Shown here: positions 44,336 through 52,306 of the stretch, piece after piece
Position numbering within the stretch: the stretch's first letter is position 1
How the letters are laid out: each line of letters opens with the position of its first letter
Translations under genes and position numbers: made by a program
Assembly (NCBI GenBank): GCA_900540185.1
Contig: UQFH01000005.1
Location: 62,001 to 126,000, forward strand
Length of the DNA: 64,000 nucleotides
Source: an uncultured Eubacteriales bacterium
GTDB lineage: Bacteria > Bacillota > Clostridia > Tissierellales > Peptoniphilaceae
Direction: 5' to 3'
Notes under the pieces: model-generated
Told to the model about the DNA's origin: nothing
The model's input: only the letters and a program-made list of their open reading frames with translations
The model's database searches: none

Positions 44336-44360
44336 AAAAACTCCTTTACGAGGTGATAAA

Positions 44361-44813
44361 ATGAAATACACATGTACTGAAAGTTGTCTCATATTTCTAA
44401 AAAACACTAGAACAGAGGCGGAAACAATTAAATATTTGAGGGAAAAAGAATATAGTGAATCTGAAATCGAGGAAGCCATAAATTACGCCAAAGAAGTGGG
44501 CTATTTAAACGATGTGGACTATATAAACGCATATGTATCCGACCATCTTCTTATAAACAAATGGGGTCCCAATAAAATTATTTTCAAACTGAAAGAAAAA
44601 GGGATTTCAGGTGAAGCTGTCGACTTTGCTCTGATGGACAATGAAGAGATTATAAAGAGAAATCTCTATGCGCAAACTGAGAAAAAAGCAAAGGGTCTAA
44701 ATCTTGAGGATTTTAAAAACAAACAAAAGGTCATAAACCATCTTGTCTCAAGAGGCTACGACTATAGCAGTGCAAAAAATGCGCTCGAGGATTATATCGA
44801 TGAAAACAGATAA
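44361..44813 (+). CDS. recX: RecX-like regulator of RecA
   Basis: RecX inhibits RecA filaments. The 150-residue protein is made of three-helix repeats with the RecX pattern: TEAETIKYLREKEYSESEIEEAI-type segments (seen as TIKYLREKEYSE), GYLNDVDYINAYV, KWGPNKIIFKLKEKGIS, and VINHLVSRGYDYSSAKNAL. It lies on the plus strand about 40 kb from recA. The start has GAGGTG and is only 25 bases from the divergent FHA gene start. It overlaps the GIY-YIG gene by 14 bases. Confidence 0.88.
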   Translation: MKYTCTESCLIFLKNTRTEAETIKYLREKEYSESEIEEAINYAKEVGYLNDVDYINAYVSDHLLINKWGPNKIIFKLKEKGISGEAVDFALMDNEEIIKRNLYAQTEKKAKGLNLEDFKNKQKVINHLVSRGYDYSSAKNALEDYIDENR

Positions 44814-45087
44814 TCGAGATTCCAAAAACTTCAAAGTCTATATTTTAAAATGCGCCGACAACACCCTCTATTGCGGCATGACAAACGATATCGAAAAACG
44901 CGTCAAAGCGCACAATGAGAAAAACGGTGCCAAATACACGCGTGGAAGAACCCCGGTCGAGCTTGTCTACTTTGAAACCGGCTACACAATGAGCGAAGCT
45001 TTGAAGCGTGAGTGTGCGATAAAAAAACTCACAAAACAGAAAAAACTGAAGCTTATAAATGATTTTGATATTGAAAAAGAGCGATAA
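44800..45087 (+). CDS. GIY-YIG nuclease-fold protein (UPF0213/YhbQ-like)
   Basis: The 95-residue protein has the GIY-YIG core as VYILKCADNTLYCGMTNDIEKRV. The catalytic tyrosines fall in VYIL and LYCG, and the Arg in KRVKAHN. The YTRGRTPVELVY and AIKKLTKQKK segments are typical of UPF0213. These small proteins bind or nick DNA, but their cellular role is unclear. I start at ATG 44800 (GAGG nearby) inside the recX end. Its last codons form part of a terminator hairpin for the opposite strand. Confidence 0.88.
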   Translation: MKTDNRDSKNFKVYILKCADNTLYCGMTNDIEKRVKAHNEKNGAKYTRGRTPVELVYFETGYTMSEALKRECAIKKLTKQKKLKLINDFDIEKER

Positions 45088-45099
45088 AAAATATCGCTC
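45074..45099 (-). terminator. Terminator for the membrane-protein gene, overlapping the end of the GIY-YIG gene
   Basis: GAGCGATA-(5-base loop)-TATCGCTC is a perfect 8-base stem. On the minus strand five T follow, so it works best for leftward transcription; on plus no T run follows. The hairpin includes the stop codon of the convergent GIY-YIG gene. Confidence 0.7.
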
Positions 45100-45138
45100 A
45101 GCCTATCAAAAAATTTTCAAAAAAGATTCAGCCAAGTT

Positions 45139-45582
45139 CTAGTTTTTCGGGTTTTCCATATTGGCGATTTCATTCTTCAGAGCTTCTCGCCTCATTCTTG
45201 CTTCTCTTCTTTTTCTTTTTTCCATCCTTATACGCTTTTCTTCTTCGGTGAGCGGTCGCCTTTTTCTGTCTTTATTTTTGTACATAATTGCAAGAATGCG
45301 AGCAAAAAATATGCCCACAAGTCCGCACGCGCCGGTCAAGACAGCAACTCTCAAATCCTCGGGAGAACTCTTTAAAAATCCCCCGTTTTTATTTAAAAAC
45401 AACCTTATGAGTGCATATATAATTAGTACAACTCCAGGTAAATATTTTACAAATCTTAATCTCGAGAACAATATGTGCAGTATTATGACCGCAATTGCGA
45501 TTAACACAAAATACAACAGCGAATATTGTTCAAGTCTAAGATACGGTCCCAACTCATCGAGAACCTTATCTAAAAGTTCCAT
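45139..45582 (-). CDS. Small membrane protein with basic tail, unknown function
   Basis: The 147-residue protein has about three membrane helices (about 21-42, 47-64 and 80-100). A cytoplasmic tail of about 45 residues, dense in Arg, Lys and Glu (RKRREARMRREAL), follows; such tails can bind nucleic acid or acidic partners. I recognise no family. It has its own near-consensus promoter and a terminator, so it seems to be a single-gene unit between the signalling cluster and the FHA/recX region. Confidence 0.75.
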   Translation of the reverse strand: MELLDKVLDELGPYLRLEQYSLLYFVLIAIAVIILHILFSRLRFVKYLPGVVLIIYALIRLFLNKNGGFLKSSPEDLRVAVLTGACGLVGIFFARILAIMYKNKDRKRRPLTEEEKRIRMEKRKRREARMRREALKNEIANMENPKN

Positions 45583-45601
45583 CTAAATCAACTCCAAATT
45601 A

Positions 45602-45630
45602 ATTATACATAATATTTTAGTTAAAATCAA
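45602..45630 (-). promoter_or_regulatory. Promoter for the small membrane protein gene
   Basis: TTGATT (45630-45625), a 17-base spacer and TATAAT (45607-45602) on the minus strand, about 20 bases before the start codon at 45582. This gene can thus be expressed independently of the upstream lipoprotein gene. Confidence 0.8.
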
Positions 45631-45636
45631 TACATT

Positions 45637-47064
45637 CTAGAAAAAGCGATGCCACATCTTCGATTTTTCAATATTTGAGAAATGTGATTCAGCCTCGGAG
45701 CCGTATGACCACATATTCATAAACATAGACGCATCCTTTGTTTCTATGGTTAAAATGTCCGAAACATCGAGATGTACATTTTTAAAATTTACAATTTTAA
45801 ATGAATTTGTGGTCTTTACAACCGCAAGATTTCTGATTGAACTAGTCGTAAAATCGCGCACGTTCGAAAACAGATTGTTTATATCCTTGATGGAAATCGA
45901 CTGCTTGTCTTCGTTAAGGAGAATGCCGGCATTTACGTCTCTTAATGAAATATCAACGTTTTTTATATCACCGTCTGTCTTGTCAAACATCCGCACAATC
46001 ATAACCCAATATCCGTTTCTCCTTATAATTCCCATATTGCGTTTGTCGAAATATAGCTCGCTGTAGAGTACATTGTTTATGTCGTCCTTAATAACTTCGA
46101 GCGAATCTTTCTGATAAACTTGATCCAAAGTTATCGGGCTTTTAACGCTCGAGGACTCAATCGGAAGTATTGAAATACTGTCCTTGAAATCCTCCCTGCC
46201 GTAGTTTAAAGTCTCGTATGTGTATGAGAGAAATTGCGGATTTACATAATTTATCTTGATTTTTTTCTTTCCATAAAATTTCGTTTTGTCACTTTCAAGA
46301 TTGGCAGAAACATTTGTGTCGAAGTCTTCAAAATGCTTTTTAAAAGTAGCCGTTATCGGGTTCGTAAGCACTCCGCCCACAGGCTCTTTTTTTATGTCAA
46401 TATTTAAATATCCGGTATTTTTCGGAAGATAAATCCCCTCCGTCTTGTAGACTTGCACACCGGCGCTGTCTCTGTACACAAAAAACGTGTAATAGGACGG
46501 CTCTTCACCGTCATCATCGCGAAGCCCCAAAAAGAGCGCTGTCGGTTTAAAAGTTTCACTTGGCTCCGCATTTCTTTCGATTTTTCGCTTGCTCACAATG
46601 AAATTGTAATCATTCTCGTCAATTTTTCCATCGTATTGCGCCTCATAAAGGCTATAGTTCTCATTCACAAGAATCTTTGTGTCCTCCATAATCGCAATGT
46701 CACAGACGAAGTCTTCGCCCGAATAAACACTTAAAACCACAATGTCGTCTTGTCTGTCGTATTCGCGCATATTGTTTAAATTGTAATTGTTTACGAGATA
46801 GTCCTTAAGATTCACCATCTTCGTCATATAGCGAACATTCGTATAGTCTTTTCCGGAAATGAAGGCGCGGTCTTTAAAGAAAATCATATTTTTATTTTGA
46901 AATCTGATTTTCTCGCCGTTTTGATTGAACTTATTTATGACCGTATATTTTCCTCTTATTGGAAAAACATTGTTTGTTATGTCGCTCTGTTCATCCGGTT
47001 TTATCTTGCAACCTACCGAAAAAAGAGAAATTAATATAACGAAAAACAATAATCTATTTTTCAT
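45637..47064 (-). CDS. Lipoprotein of unknown function, 475 aa, next to a two-component system
   Basis: An N-terminal signal ends in the lipobox SVGC (Cys19), so it is anchored outside the membrane. The rest is beta-rich and repetitive in composition without a domain I know. It overlaps the histidine kinase gene by 11 bases and is in the same transcript, with GGAGGAG before its ATG. This position suggests that it modulates the sensor's extracellular domain, like the WalR-associated YycH/YycI proteins. No sequence similarity to those is claimed. Confidence 0.8.
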   Translation of the reverse strand: MKNRLLFFVILISLFSVGCKIKPDEQSDITNNVFPIRGKYTVINKFNQNGEKIRFQNKNMIFFKDRAFISGKDYTNVRYMTKMVNLKDYLVNNYNLNNMREYDRQDDIVVLSVYSGEDFVCDIAIMEDTKILVNENYSLYEAQYDGKIDENDYNFIVSKRKIERNAEPSETFKPTALFLGLRDDDGEEPSYYTFFVYRDSAGVQVYKTEGIYLPKNTGYLNIDIKKEPVGGVLTNPITATFKKHFEDFDTNVSANLESDKTKFYGKKKIKINYVNPQFLSYTYETLNYGREDFKDSISILPIESSSVKSPITLDQVYQKDSLEVIKDDINNVLYSELYFDKRNMGIIRRNGYWVMIVRMFDKTDGDIKNVDISLRDVNAGILLNEDKQSISIKDINNLFSNVRDFTTSSIRNLAVVKTTNSFKIVNFKNVHLDVSDILTIETKDASMFMNMWSYGSEAESHFSNIEKSKMWHRFF

Positions 47065-48469
47065 CGACGTTCTCCTCCTCGAATTCTTTCGGAAGAGTTA
47101 TGATAAAGCTCGTCCCCTCGCCCACTTCACTCACAAGTTTTATGTCGCCGCCGGAGAGCTTGACAATTTGATATACAATTGAAAGCCCGATTCCTGTGTG
47201 ACTTTTTTTCGAGGTTCCTCTGTAGAATTTTTCAAAAACATGTTCTCGGTCTTTTTCAGGAATGCCGTCGCCGTCATCAACAACGGACACGACGAACTCT
47301 TCGCCCATATCCTTCAAATCGATTTTTATCGTGCCGTTTTCGGAGGTGAATTTAAAAGCATTGTCGAGAAGATTTATAAAAACCTGTCTTAACTTGTCGG
47401 GGTCGTTTGAATATTTCAAACTCTTGACATTCGACTTTATATAAAAGTTTTTGTTTTCTGCAATGGCACGCGGCATAAACTGCTTCTCGAGAGCTCCCAA
47501 AAAGTCCACCATATCAATCGGTCTCTTTTCAAGTTTGACCTTTTTATTTAAAAGTCTGCTGAAGTCCAAGAGGTCGTTAACCATTTGAGCGAGTCTGTCG
47601 CTTTCCTGCTCGATAATTTCAAGCCCGTCTCTCAAGAGTTCCTCGTCGGACGGGTCCTCCTTCAAAGTATATGCCCAACCTTTTATTGAAGTTAAAGGCG
47701 TTTTGAGCTCGTGGCTCACATTTGCGATAAATTCGTTTTTAACCGCGTCGCGCTTTAAGACCTCATCTCGCATATAATTCATACTTTCCCCGAGTTTAAC
47801 GGTTTCAAGCGGACCTTGCGGCTCGTATTTATAGTTGTAATTTCCCTTTGCAAGCTCGTCCGAGTATTTTTTAAGCCTGTAAATCGGCTTGACTATCATA
47901 TCGCTTGCTATAAATGAAATAATGACCGCAATAACAGCGACGACTACACCGATTGTGATAATAAGTTTAACGACATTAAAAATAGACTCGTCCGCTTCCT
48001 TCAGACTTGATTGAAAAACAGCGATTCCAATCATTTTGTTCTGATAAGTTATCGGAAGAGCCACGCTCACGATTTTCGAATCGCTGAATGAAAATTTATC
48101 AATCGACGTGTAGTAACCGTTTTCCTTTATTCCGGTCAAAATATTCGTTTTGTTTAAGTAAGTATTTGTGAGGCCGATGGTGCTTAAAAGAAGATTTCCC
48201 TCTTCGTCCAACAGCTCCAAATGCCCCGTATTGTATTGAAAAAAAGTGAAGGCATCGTCCAAAACAACGTTTCTGATGCCTTTTGAAAAATCTATATATC
48301 TGTATAAATAGCCCAGATTCAGCTCAGCTTGTGATTTCAATTTTGAAGTTGCATCCTTGTAAAAATAATTTTTTACACTAAAAATAACAGCAATTTCCAA
48401 AATTAAAATTGTAGCAATTATAATAATTGTTAAATTTAAAGTGAGATAAAATCTAAAGCTTTTTTTCAT
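47054..48469 (-). CDS. Membrane sensor histidine kinase (WalK/PhoR type)
   Basis: The 471-residue protein has membrane helix 1 (about 10-32), an extracellular sensor of about 125 residues and helix 2 (about 165-188). A HAMP domain and HisKA with the phosphoacceptor SHELKTPLTSIKGWAY (near 265) follow. The HATPase has NLLDNAFKF (N box), DDGDGIPEKD (G1) and HTGIGLSIV (G2). No PAS domain is visible, unlike WalK. ATG 48469 (MKKSFRFY) has AGGT upstream and is preferred. It is 14 bases after the regulator gene and feeds into the lipoprotein gene. Confidence 0.93.
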   Translation of the reverse strand: MKKSFRFYLTLNLTIIIIATILILEIAVIFSVKNYFYKDATSKLKSQAELNLGYLYRYIDFSKGIRNVVLDDAFTFFQYNTGHLELLDEEGNLLLSTIGLTNTYLNKTNILTGIKENGYYTSIDKFSFSDSKIVSVALPITYQNKMIGIAVFQSSLKEADESIFNVVKLIITIGVVVAVIAVIISFIASDMIVKPIYRLKKYSDELAKGNYNYKYEPQGPLETVKLGESMNYMRDEVLKRDAVKNEFIANVSHELKTPLTSIKGWAYTLKEDPSDEELLRDGLEIIEQESDRLAQMVNDLLDFSRLLNKKVKLEKRPIDMVDFLGALEKQFMPRAIAENKNFYIKSNVKSLKYSNDPDKLRQVFINLLDNAFKFTSENGTIKIDLKDMGEEFVVSVVDDGDGIPEKDREHVFEKFYRGTSKKSHTGIGLSIVYQIVKLSGGDIKLVSEVGEGTSFIITLPKEFEEENVDEK

Positions 48470-48483
48470 TCTTGTACCTGTAA

Positions 48484-49158
48484 TTATCTGTATCTGTAGC
48501 CAAGCCCCCATACAGTGTTGATATATTGCGGTTCGGAGGCGTCGTCTTCAATCTTCGAGCGAATACGTCTGATATTGACGTCGATAATTTTCGAATCGCC
48601 GACAAAATCTCTGCCCCAAATCAAATCGAGAAGTTCGTCTCTTGAAAACGCCTTGTGCGGATTTCTCATAAAGAGATCCATAATTGCGAATTCGGTCGGT
48701 GTGAGTTCGACATAAATGCCGTTTTTGAAAAATTGTCTCGTGTTTTGGTCGAGCTTAAACACATCGTCTTCGAGCGTGTCCGGCACATCCTTTGTTTCAA
48801 CCCTTCTTGCAAGACTCTTTATTCTCAAAATGAGCTCCGTCGGATTGAACGGCTTTGTCATATAGTCGTCGGCGCCGCTCTCCAGTCCCAAAATCTTGTC
48901 CACGTCTTGGCTCTTTGCAGTGAGCATAATGATTCCGACATTGTTGTCGAGCTCTCTTATTCTCTTTGCAACCTCGAGCCCCGAAATGCCCGGAAGCATG
49001 ACGTCCAAAAGCGCAATGTCCGGATTAAAATCGGCAAATGCGTCGAGACCTTCTTCTCCGCTTTCCACGTCCAAAACTTCAAACCCTTGTCTTTCAAGAT
49101 TTATCTTTATAAATCTTCTTATCGCCGTTTCGTCTTCTACCACCAAAATTTTCAGCAT
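48484..49158 (-). CDS. OmpR-family response regulator
   Basis: The 224-residue protein has a receiver domain with acidic pocket VVEDE (residues 6-10), phospho-acceptor Asp in ALLDVMLP (near 53), and the Lys in YMTKPF (near 103). A winged-helix DNA-binding domain with TPTEFAIMDLF and IDVNIRRIRSKIE follows. It is the partner of the kinase directly downstream. It starts with GAGGTG upstream, from its own promoter. Confidence 0.95.
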   Translation of the reverse strand: MLKILVVEDETAIRRFIKINLERQGFEVLDVESGEEGLDAFADFNPDIALLDVMLPGISGLEVAKRIRELDNNVGIIMLTAKSQDVDKILGLESGADDYMTKPFNPTELILRIKSLARRVETKDVPDTLEDDVFKLDQNTRQFFKNGIYVELTPTEFAIMDLFMRNPHKAFSRDELLDLIWGRDFVGDSKIIDVNIRRIRSKIEDDASEPQYINTVWGLGYRYR

Positions 49159-49188
49159 AATAACACCTCAATAACCTTTCTTAATACT

Positions 49189-49218
49189 AGTATACCCCAA
49201 AACTTGTAGATAAATCAA
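49189..49218 (-). promoter_or_regulatory. Promoter for the response regulator / kinase / lipoprotein operon
   Basis: TTGATT (49218-49213), an 18-base spacer and TATACT (49194-49189) on the minus strand, about 30 bases before the regulator start. I see no clear direct repeat for autoregulation nearby. Confidence 0.65.
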
Positions 49219-49246
49219 CATTTTATCGAAATGAAGTCATATAGAA

Positions 49247-50431
49247 TTATTTTATTTCAGAAATAAGTCCAATCTCCAATTTCTCTTTTAAAATTCGCTT
49301 ATACGCTTCGTCGATTCGTTTGTCGTCGACCTTTAAAAGCTCAGAAATAACGCCTTCCATCTCTTCATTCTTGTGGCAAACGAGTGGAATGTCTCCGCCC
49401 GCTTCGACAAATTTTCTGGCCCTCAACTTCAAATCACCATACGAATCGAGCGCCCCCATTGTGAGGTCGTCCGAAAAAATGAGCCCGTCAAAATGAAATT
49501 CATTTCGAATCTTGTCCATCCAAACTTTCGAAAGACTCGACGGCATATCGTCGACTTTCGGCACCAAAATGTGTGCAACCATAACTCCTCGAAGAATGTC
49601 GAAATTCTTTACAAACGGAATTAAATCCGACTTTTTCATCTCATGGTACGATTTATTTATCACAGGCAAAGTCTCGTGTGAATCGACATGTGTTGCGCCG
49701 TGTCCCGGAAAATGTTTCCCAACGCTCACGATATCATTTTTGTTCATATACTTGATCACTTCTCTCGCATACTTTGCGACCGCTTCGTAGTCATCCGAAA
49801 AAGCTCTGTCGCCGATAATTCCGTTCCCCGGCTTTTGCGCATCTAGAACCGGTGAAAAACCGCCGTTTAAATTAAAATGATTGAGTGCATTCGTGATTTT
49901 CTTTCCATACTCCGTCGCCGGCTTGTTTTTAAAATACCAACTCGGTGAATTTGTTTTGCCGAAAACAGACTTCAAACGGTCCACGCGCCCGCCCTCCTGG
50001 TCGACAAAAATAAACGGCTCGTGCACATTTATATTTTTATAGAGCGCTCTTATGTCTAAAACAAGTGCTTTGAGCTGTTTGTCGCTCGAAATATTTCGCT
50101 TAAAAAGAATTATTGAACCCGGCTTTTTCGCCTTTAAAAAGTCCTCCATCTTTTTGTCGTATTTCGTGCCGTAAATCCCCGAACAAATAAGCTCTTCCAC
50201 TTTCGCTCTCTTGTCCACGGTTTTTATATAATTGTCAAGCTTTTCGTCGATATTTCTTTCTTGAACTTCGTCTTTTGTCACATCTTTTTTTGCAACCTCA
50301 ATCTCTTTTGCAGTCGCATTTCTCTCAGAATCGAGCACAATCTTCTTCATATCCGCTCCGCTGTTCTTTTTGCATCCGAAAGCGCACATCAAAAATACGC
50401 TCATAATAAACAATTTGCAAATCCTATTCAT
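49247..50431 (-). CDS. nagZ: Lipoprotein glycoside hydrolase family 3 beta-N-acetylhexosaminidase (NagZ-like)
   Basis: GH3 NagZ enzymes trim N-acetylglucosamine from cell-wall fragments. The 394-residue protein has a lipobox AFGC (Cys20) and a TIM-barrel with the His-Asp dyad KHFPGHGATHVDSH (near 230). The nucleophile Asp lies in FSDDLTMGAL (near 320). It has no C-terminal extra domain. Unlike cytosolic Gram-negative NagZ it is exported and anchored, as in Bacillus NagZ/LipM-type proteins. It overlaps the RluA-type gene by 8 bases. Confidence 0.93.
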   Translation of the reverse strand: MNRICKLFIMSVFLMCAFGCKKNSGADMKKIVLDSERNATAKEIEVAKKDVTKDEVQERNIDEKLDNYIKTVDKRAKVEELICSGIYGTKYDKKMEDFLKAKKPGSIILFKRNISSDKQLKALVLDIRALYKNINVHEPFIFVDQEGGRVDRLKSVFGKTNSPSWYFKNKPATEYGKKITNALNHFNLNGGFSPVLDAQKPGNGIIGDRAFSDDYEAVAKYAREVIKYMNKNDIVSVGKHFPGHGATHVDSHETLPVINKSYHEMKKSDLIPFVKNFDILRGVMVAHILVPKVDDMPSSLSKVWMDKIRNEFHFDGLIFSDDLTMGALDSYGDLKLRARKFVEAGGDIPLVCHKNEEMEGVISELLKVDDKRIDEAYKRILKEKLEIGLISEIK

Positions 50432-51383
50432 TCGTTAAACTCCTATAATCGTTAAAAAGTTCATCCAAATACTTCGACTTGAAACTCTTGTTTGAAAGCG
50501 ACTCCAAATCGCCGGATAGTTCGGGGAAGACAAGCTCTCCAGCAACAAGTCTTTGGTGATTTTTGTCCTTTATATTTAATGAATTGTTAAAAGCGATGTC
50601 GCCGTATTTGTTGTCGCCGATAATCGGGTGCTTTAAAAGCTTCAGTTGCAACCTTATTTGGTGGGTGCGTCCGGTTATAAGCTCAATCTTTACAAGTGAA
50701 AAATCTTCGGCGCTTTCAATTGTCGTGATGACCGACTCCATACTCTTGTCGCCGTCCTTTGACGCCTTCACCATATTTTTATTTTCATTTTTCTCGAACG
50801 AATTTTTCATAGTGCCGTTAAAATCCATCTTTCCGCGCACAATTGAGTGATAGAGTTTTTTAATTTTGCAATTTTTTATAAGCTCATTCACAGTCCTCAA
50901 AGCGTTTGCATTCTTTGCAGCAATAACAAGCCCCGCAGTATTTCTGTCGAGTCTATTTGAAATTGCGGGCACAAATGAATGCTCGTCGCGCGGATTATAT
51001 TCGCCGTTTTCACGCAGATAATTTATAACACCGTCGACCACATTCGGCTCCTTTAAATTGTTTGAAACGTGGCAAAGAAGTCCCGCAGGCTTGTCCACAA
51101 TCAAAACATTCTCGTCTTCATAAACAATCTCTATTTTCGTTTTATTAAAAACCTCGCGTCTTCCCTTCGAAAATTTCTTGAAAGTCTCGTCGCTGAAATA
51201 AATCGTAACATCGTCACCCTCCGATAGAAGATATGAAGGCTCGCATTTCTTTTTATTAACTTTTATCTTTTTCTCTCTGAGCATTCGCATGAGGAAATTT
51301 TTGCCAGCATTCGGCATAAGCTTTTGCAAAAATCTATCCACTCTTTGATTCGCATCATTTTCTTTTATTTTAATATTTATCAT
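50424..51383 (-). CDS. RluA-family 23S rRNA pseudouridine synthase (RluC/D-like)
   Basis: The 319-residue protein has an N-terminal S4 RNA-binding domain (about 12-70). The synthase domain carries the catalytic Asp in NRLDRNTAGLVIAAKN (near 145); the more usual first residue is His. Later it has GRTHQIRLQL. Its target uridine cannot be assigned. It starts from a promoter that faces that of the plus-strand YceG-like gene. Confidence 0.93.
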   Translation of the reverse strand: MINIKIKENDANQRVDRFLQKLMPNAGKNFLMRMLREKKIKVNKKKCEPSYLLSEGDDVTIYFSDETFKKFSKGRREVFNKTKIEIVYEDENVLIVDKPAGLLCHVSNNLKEPNVVDGVINYLRENGEYNPRDEHSFVPAISNRLDRNTAGLVIAAKNANALRTVNELIKNCKIKKLYHSIVRGKMDFNGTMKNSFEKNENKNMVKASKDGDKSMESVITTIESAEDFSLVKIELITGRTHQIRLQLKLLKHPIIGDNKYGDIAFNNSLNIKDKNHQRLVAGELVFPELSGDLESLSNKSFKSKYLDELFNDYRSLTNE

Positions 51384-51410
51384 ATATCTCTTCCATTCTT
51401 TTGTGATTCG

Positions 51411-51419
51411 TGTTATAAT
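51411..51419 (+). promoter_or_regulatory. Extended -10 promoter for the YceG-like gene
   Basis: TGTTATAAT on the plus strand, about 45 bases before the ATG at 51464, with no clear -35. It sits 4 bases from the -10 of the opposing promoter. Confidence 0.55.
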
Positions 51420-51422
51420 AAT

Positions 51423-51451
51423 ATTATATTAGATTTATGGAATTTAATCAA
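51423..51451 (-). promoter_or_regulatory. Promoter for the RluA-type gene (and nagZ)
   Basis: TTGATT (51451-51446), a 17-base spacer and TATAAT (51428-51423) on the minus strand. The -35 overlaps the leader of the plus-strand gene, so the two promoters face each other. Confidence 0.75.
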
Positions 51452-51463
51452 TGAGGTGAAGAA

Positions 51464-52096
51464 ATGACTAAAAAAGACAAAACTAAAGACCTTTTTTACA
51501 ATGCCATTGATTATCTTGTAATGCTTGTCATTATAATCGGCGTTGTAATCATATTGGCTTGGAAATTTGAAATGCTCTTCAACAAGAGCGCCACAGACGA
51601 CAATCAAATCGTCGAAAATAATACTGAGGAAGATGTTAAACCGACTGAAAACGATACTGTAACAAAAGATATCTCGGAAGTCGACAAAATAGATAAAGAA
51701 CAATCAGACAATACAGAAAATCCAAACGAAACCGAAGTTACAACAGACGAAAATACCGACACTGAAAACACCGATGAAAACGGTACGACAGAAACGGAAC
51801 AACCGACTGAAACAGAAAACGGTGACACAGAAACGACGGAAAACGAGACAACTGTTGAAACTGATACAAAACCTGCTGAAAATGCGGGCGGCGAAGTCAC
51901 AATAAACATTCCGGCAGGCACCCTTCCGGGAGCAACCGGACAAATCCTTGCCGACAACGGAATCGTTGAATCGAGTGAAGCTTTTGTAAAAAAAGCCGTT
52001 GAACTCGGACTCGACAGAAAACTGAAGAGCGGTGAATTCAAACTGACAAAAGGCATGAGCCTCGATGCAGTTGTAAAAGCCATCGCAAAACAATAA
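51464..52096 (+). CDS. Membrane-anchored YceG/MltG N-terminal-like (LysM-like) domain protein without catalytic domain
   Basis: The 210-residue protein has one membrane helix (about 18-38) and an extracytoplasmic linker of about 100 residues made almost wholly of Thr, Glu, Asp, Asn and Pro. A C-terminal domain of about 65 residues follows. Its pattern (INIPAGTLPGATGQILADNG, then VKKAVELGL, LKSGEFKLTKGMS and VVKAIAKQ) matches the LysM-like N-terminal module of MltG/YceG transglycosylases. The MltG catalytic domain is absent. It may bind glycan or scaffold a wall enzyme. It has its own promoter, GAGGTG site and terminator. Confidence 0.8.
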   Translation: MTKKDKTKDLFYNAIDYLVMLVIIIGVVIILAWKFEMLFNKSATDDNQIVENNTEEDVKPTENDTVTKDISEVDKIDKEQSDNTENPNETEVTTDENTDTENTDENGTTETEQPTETENGDTETTENETTVETDTKPAENAGGEVTINIPAGTLPGATGQILADNGIVESSEAFVKKAVELGLDRKLKSGEFKLTKGMSLDAVVKAIAKQ

Positions 52097-52107
52097 TATA
52101 AAAATAT

Positions 52108-52133
52108 GCGCACCCTTCGGGGTGTGTTTTTTT
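52108..52133 (+). terminator. Terminator after the YceG-like gene
   Basis: A GC-rich stem CGCACCC/GGGTGTG around a TTCG tetraloop, followed by seven T on the plus strand, 12 bases after the stop. Confidence 0.9.
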
Positions 52134-52269
52134 GCTTTATATGTAATTAATTCTGTTTTTATAGGATCTGGTTTTACTATATGTTTTCGTACTTCTTTTC
52201 GCAGTCGGCGGATTGCAAATGCTTTTGAATTGATTTATGTCTAGCTTGCGATTTCTAAAAAAACGCAAC
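52134..52269. other. Intergenic space between convergent terminators, nothing recognised
   Basis: About 135 AT-rich bases between the plus-strand terminator of the YceG-like gene and the minus-strand terminator of rpsO. I see no ORF with a ribosome site, no repeat and no RNA motif in it. Confidence 0.5.
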
Positions 52270-52293
52270 AAAAAAGCGTCCCAATCGGAACGC
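52270..52293 (-). terminator. Terminator after rpsO
   Basis: On the minus strand GCGTTCC pairs with GGGACGC (one T-G pair) around a 4-base loop and is followed by six T. It begins 14 bases after the rpsO stop. Confidence 0.88.
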
Positions 52294-52306
52294 CGTTTCT
52301 CTCTTA

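Noticed and set aside
44336..44479. 48-residue N-terminal extension of the FHA protein
   Set aside because: It would read through the recX ribosome site and start region; the shorter start has AGGAG five bases upstream and begins directly with the membrane helix.
51604..52113. Minus-strand frame of 169 codons opposite the YceG-like gene
   Set aside because: Ser/Val/Phe-rich mirror image of the Thr/Glu repeats of the plus-strand gene; the plus frame has a promoter, GAGGTG site, membrane helix and terminator.
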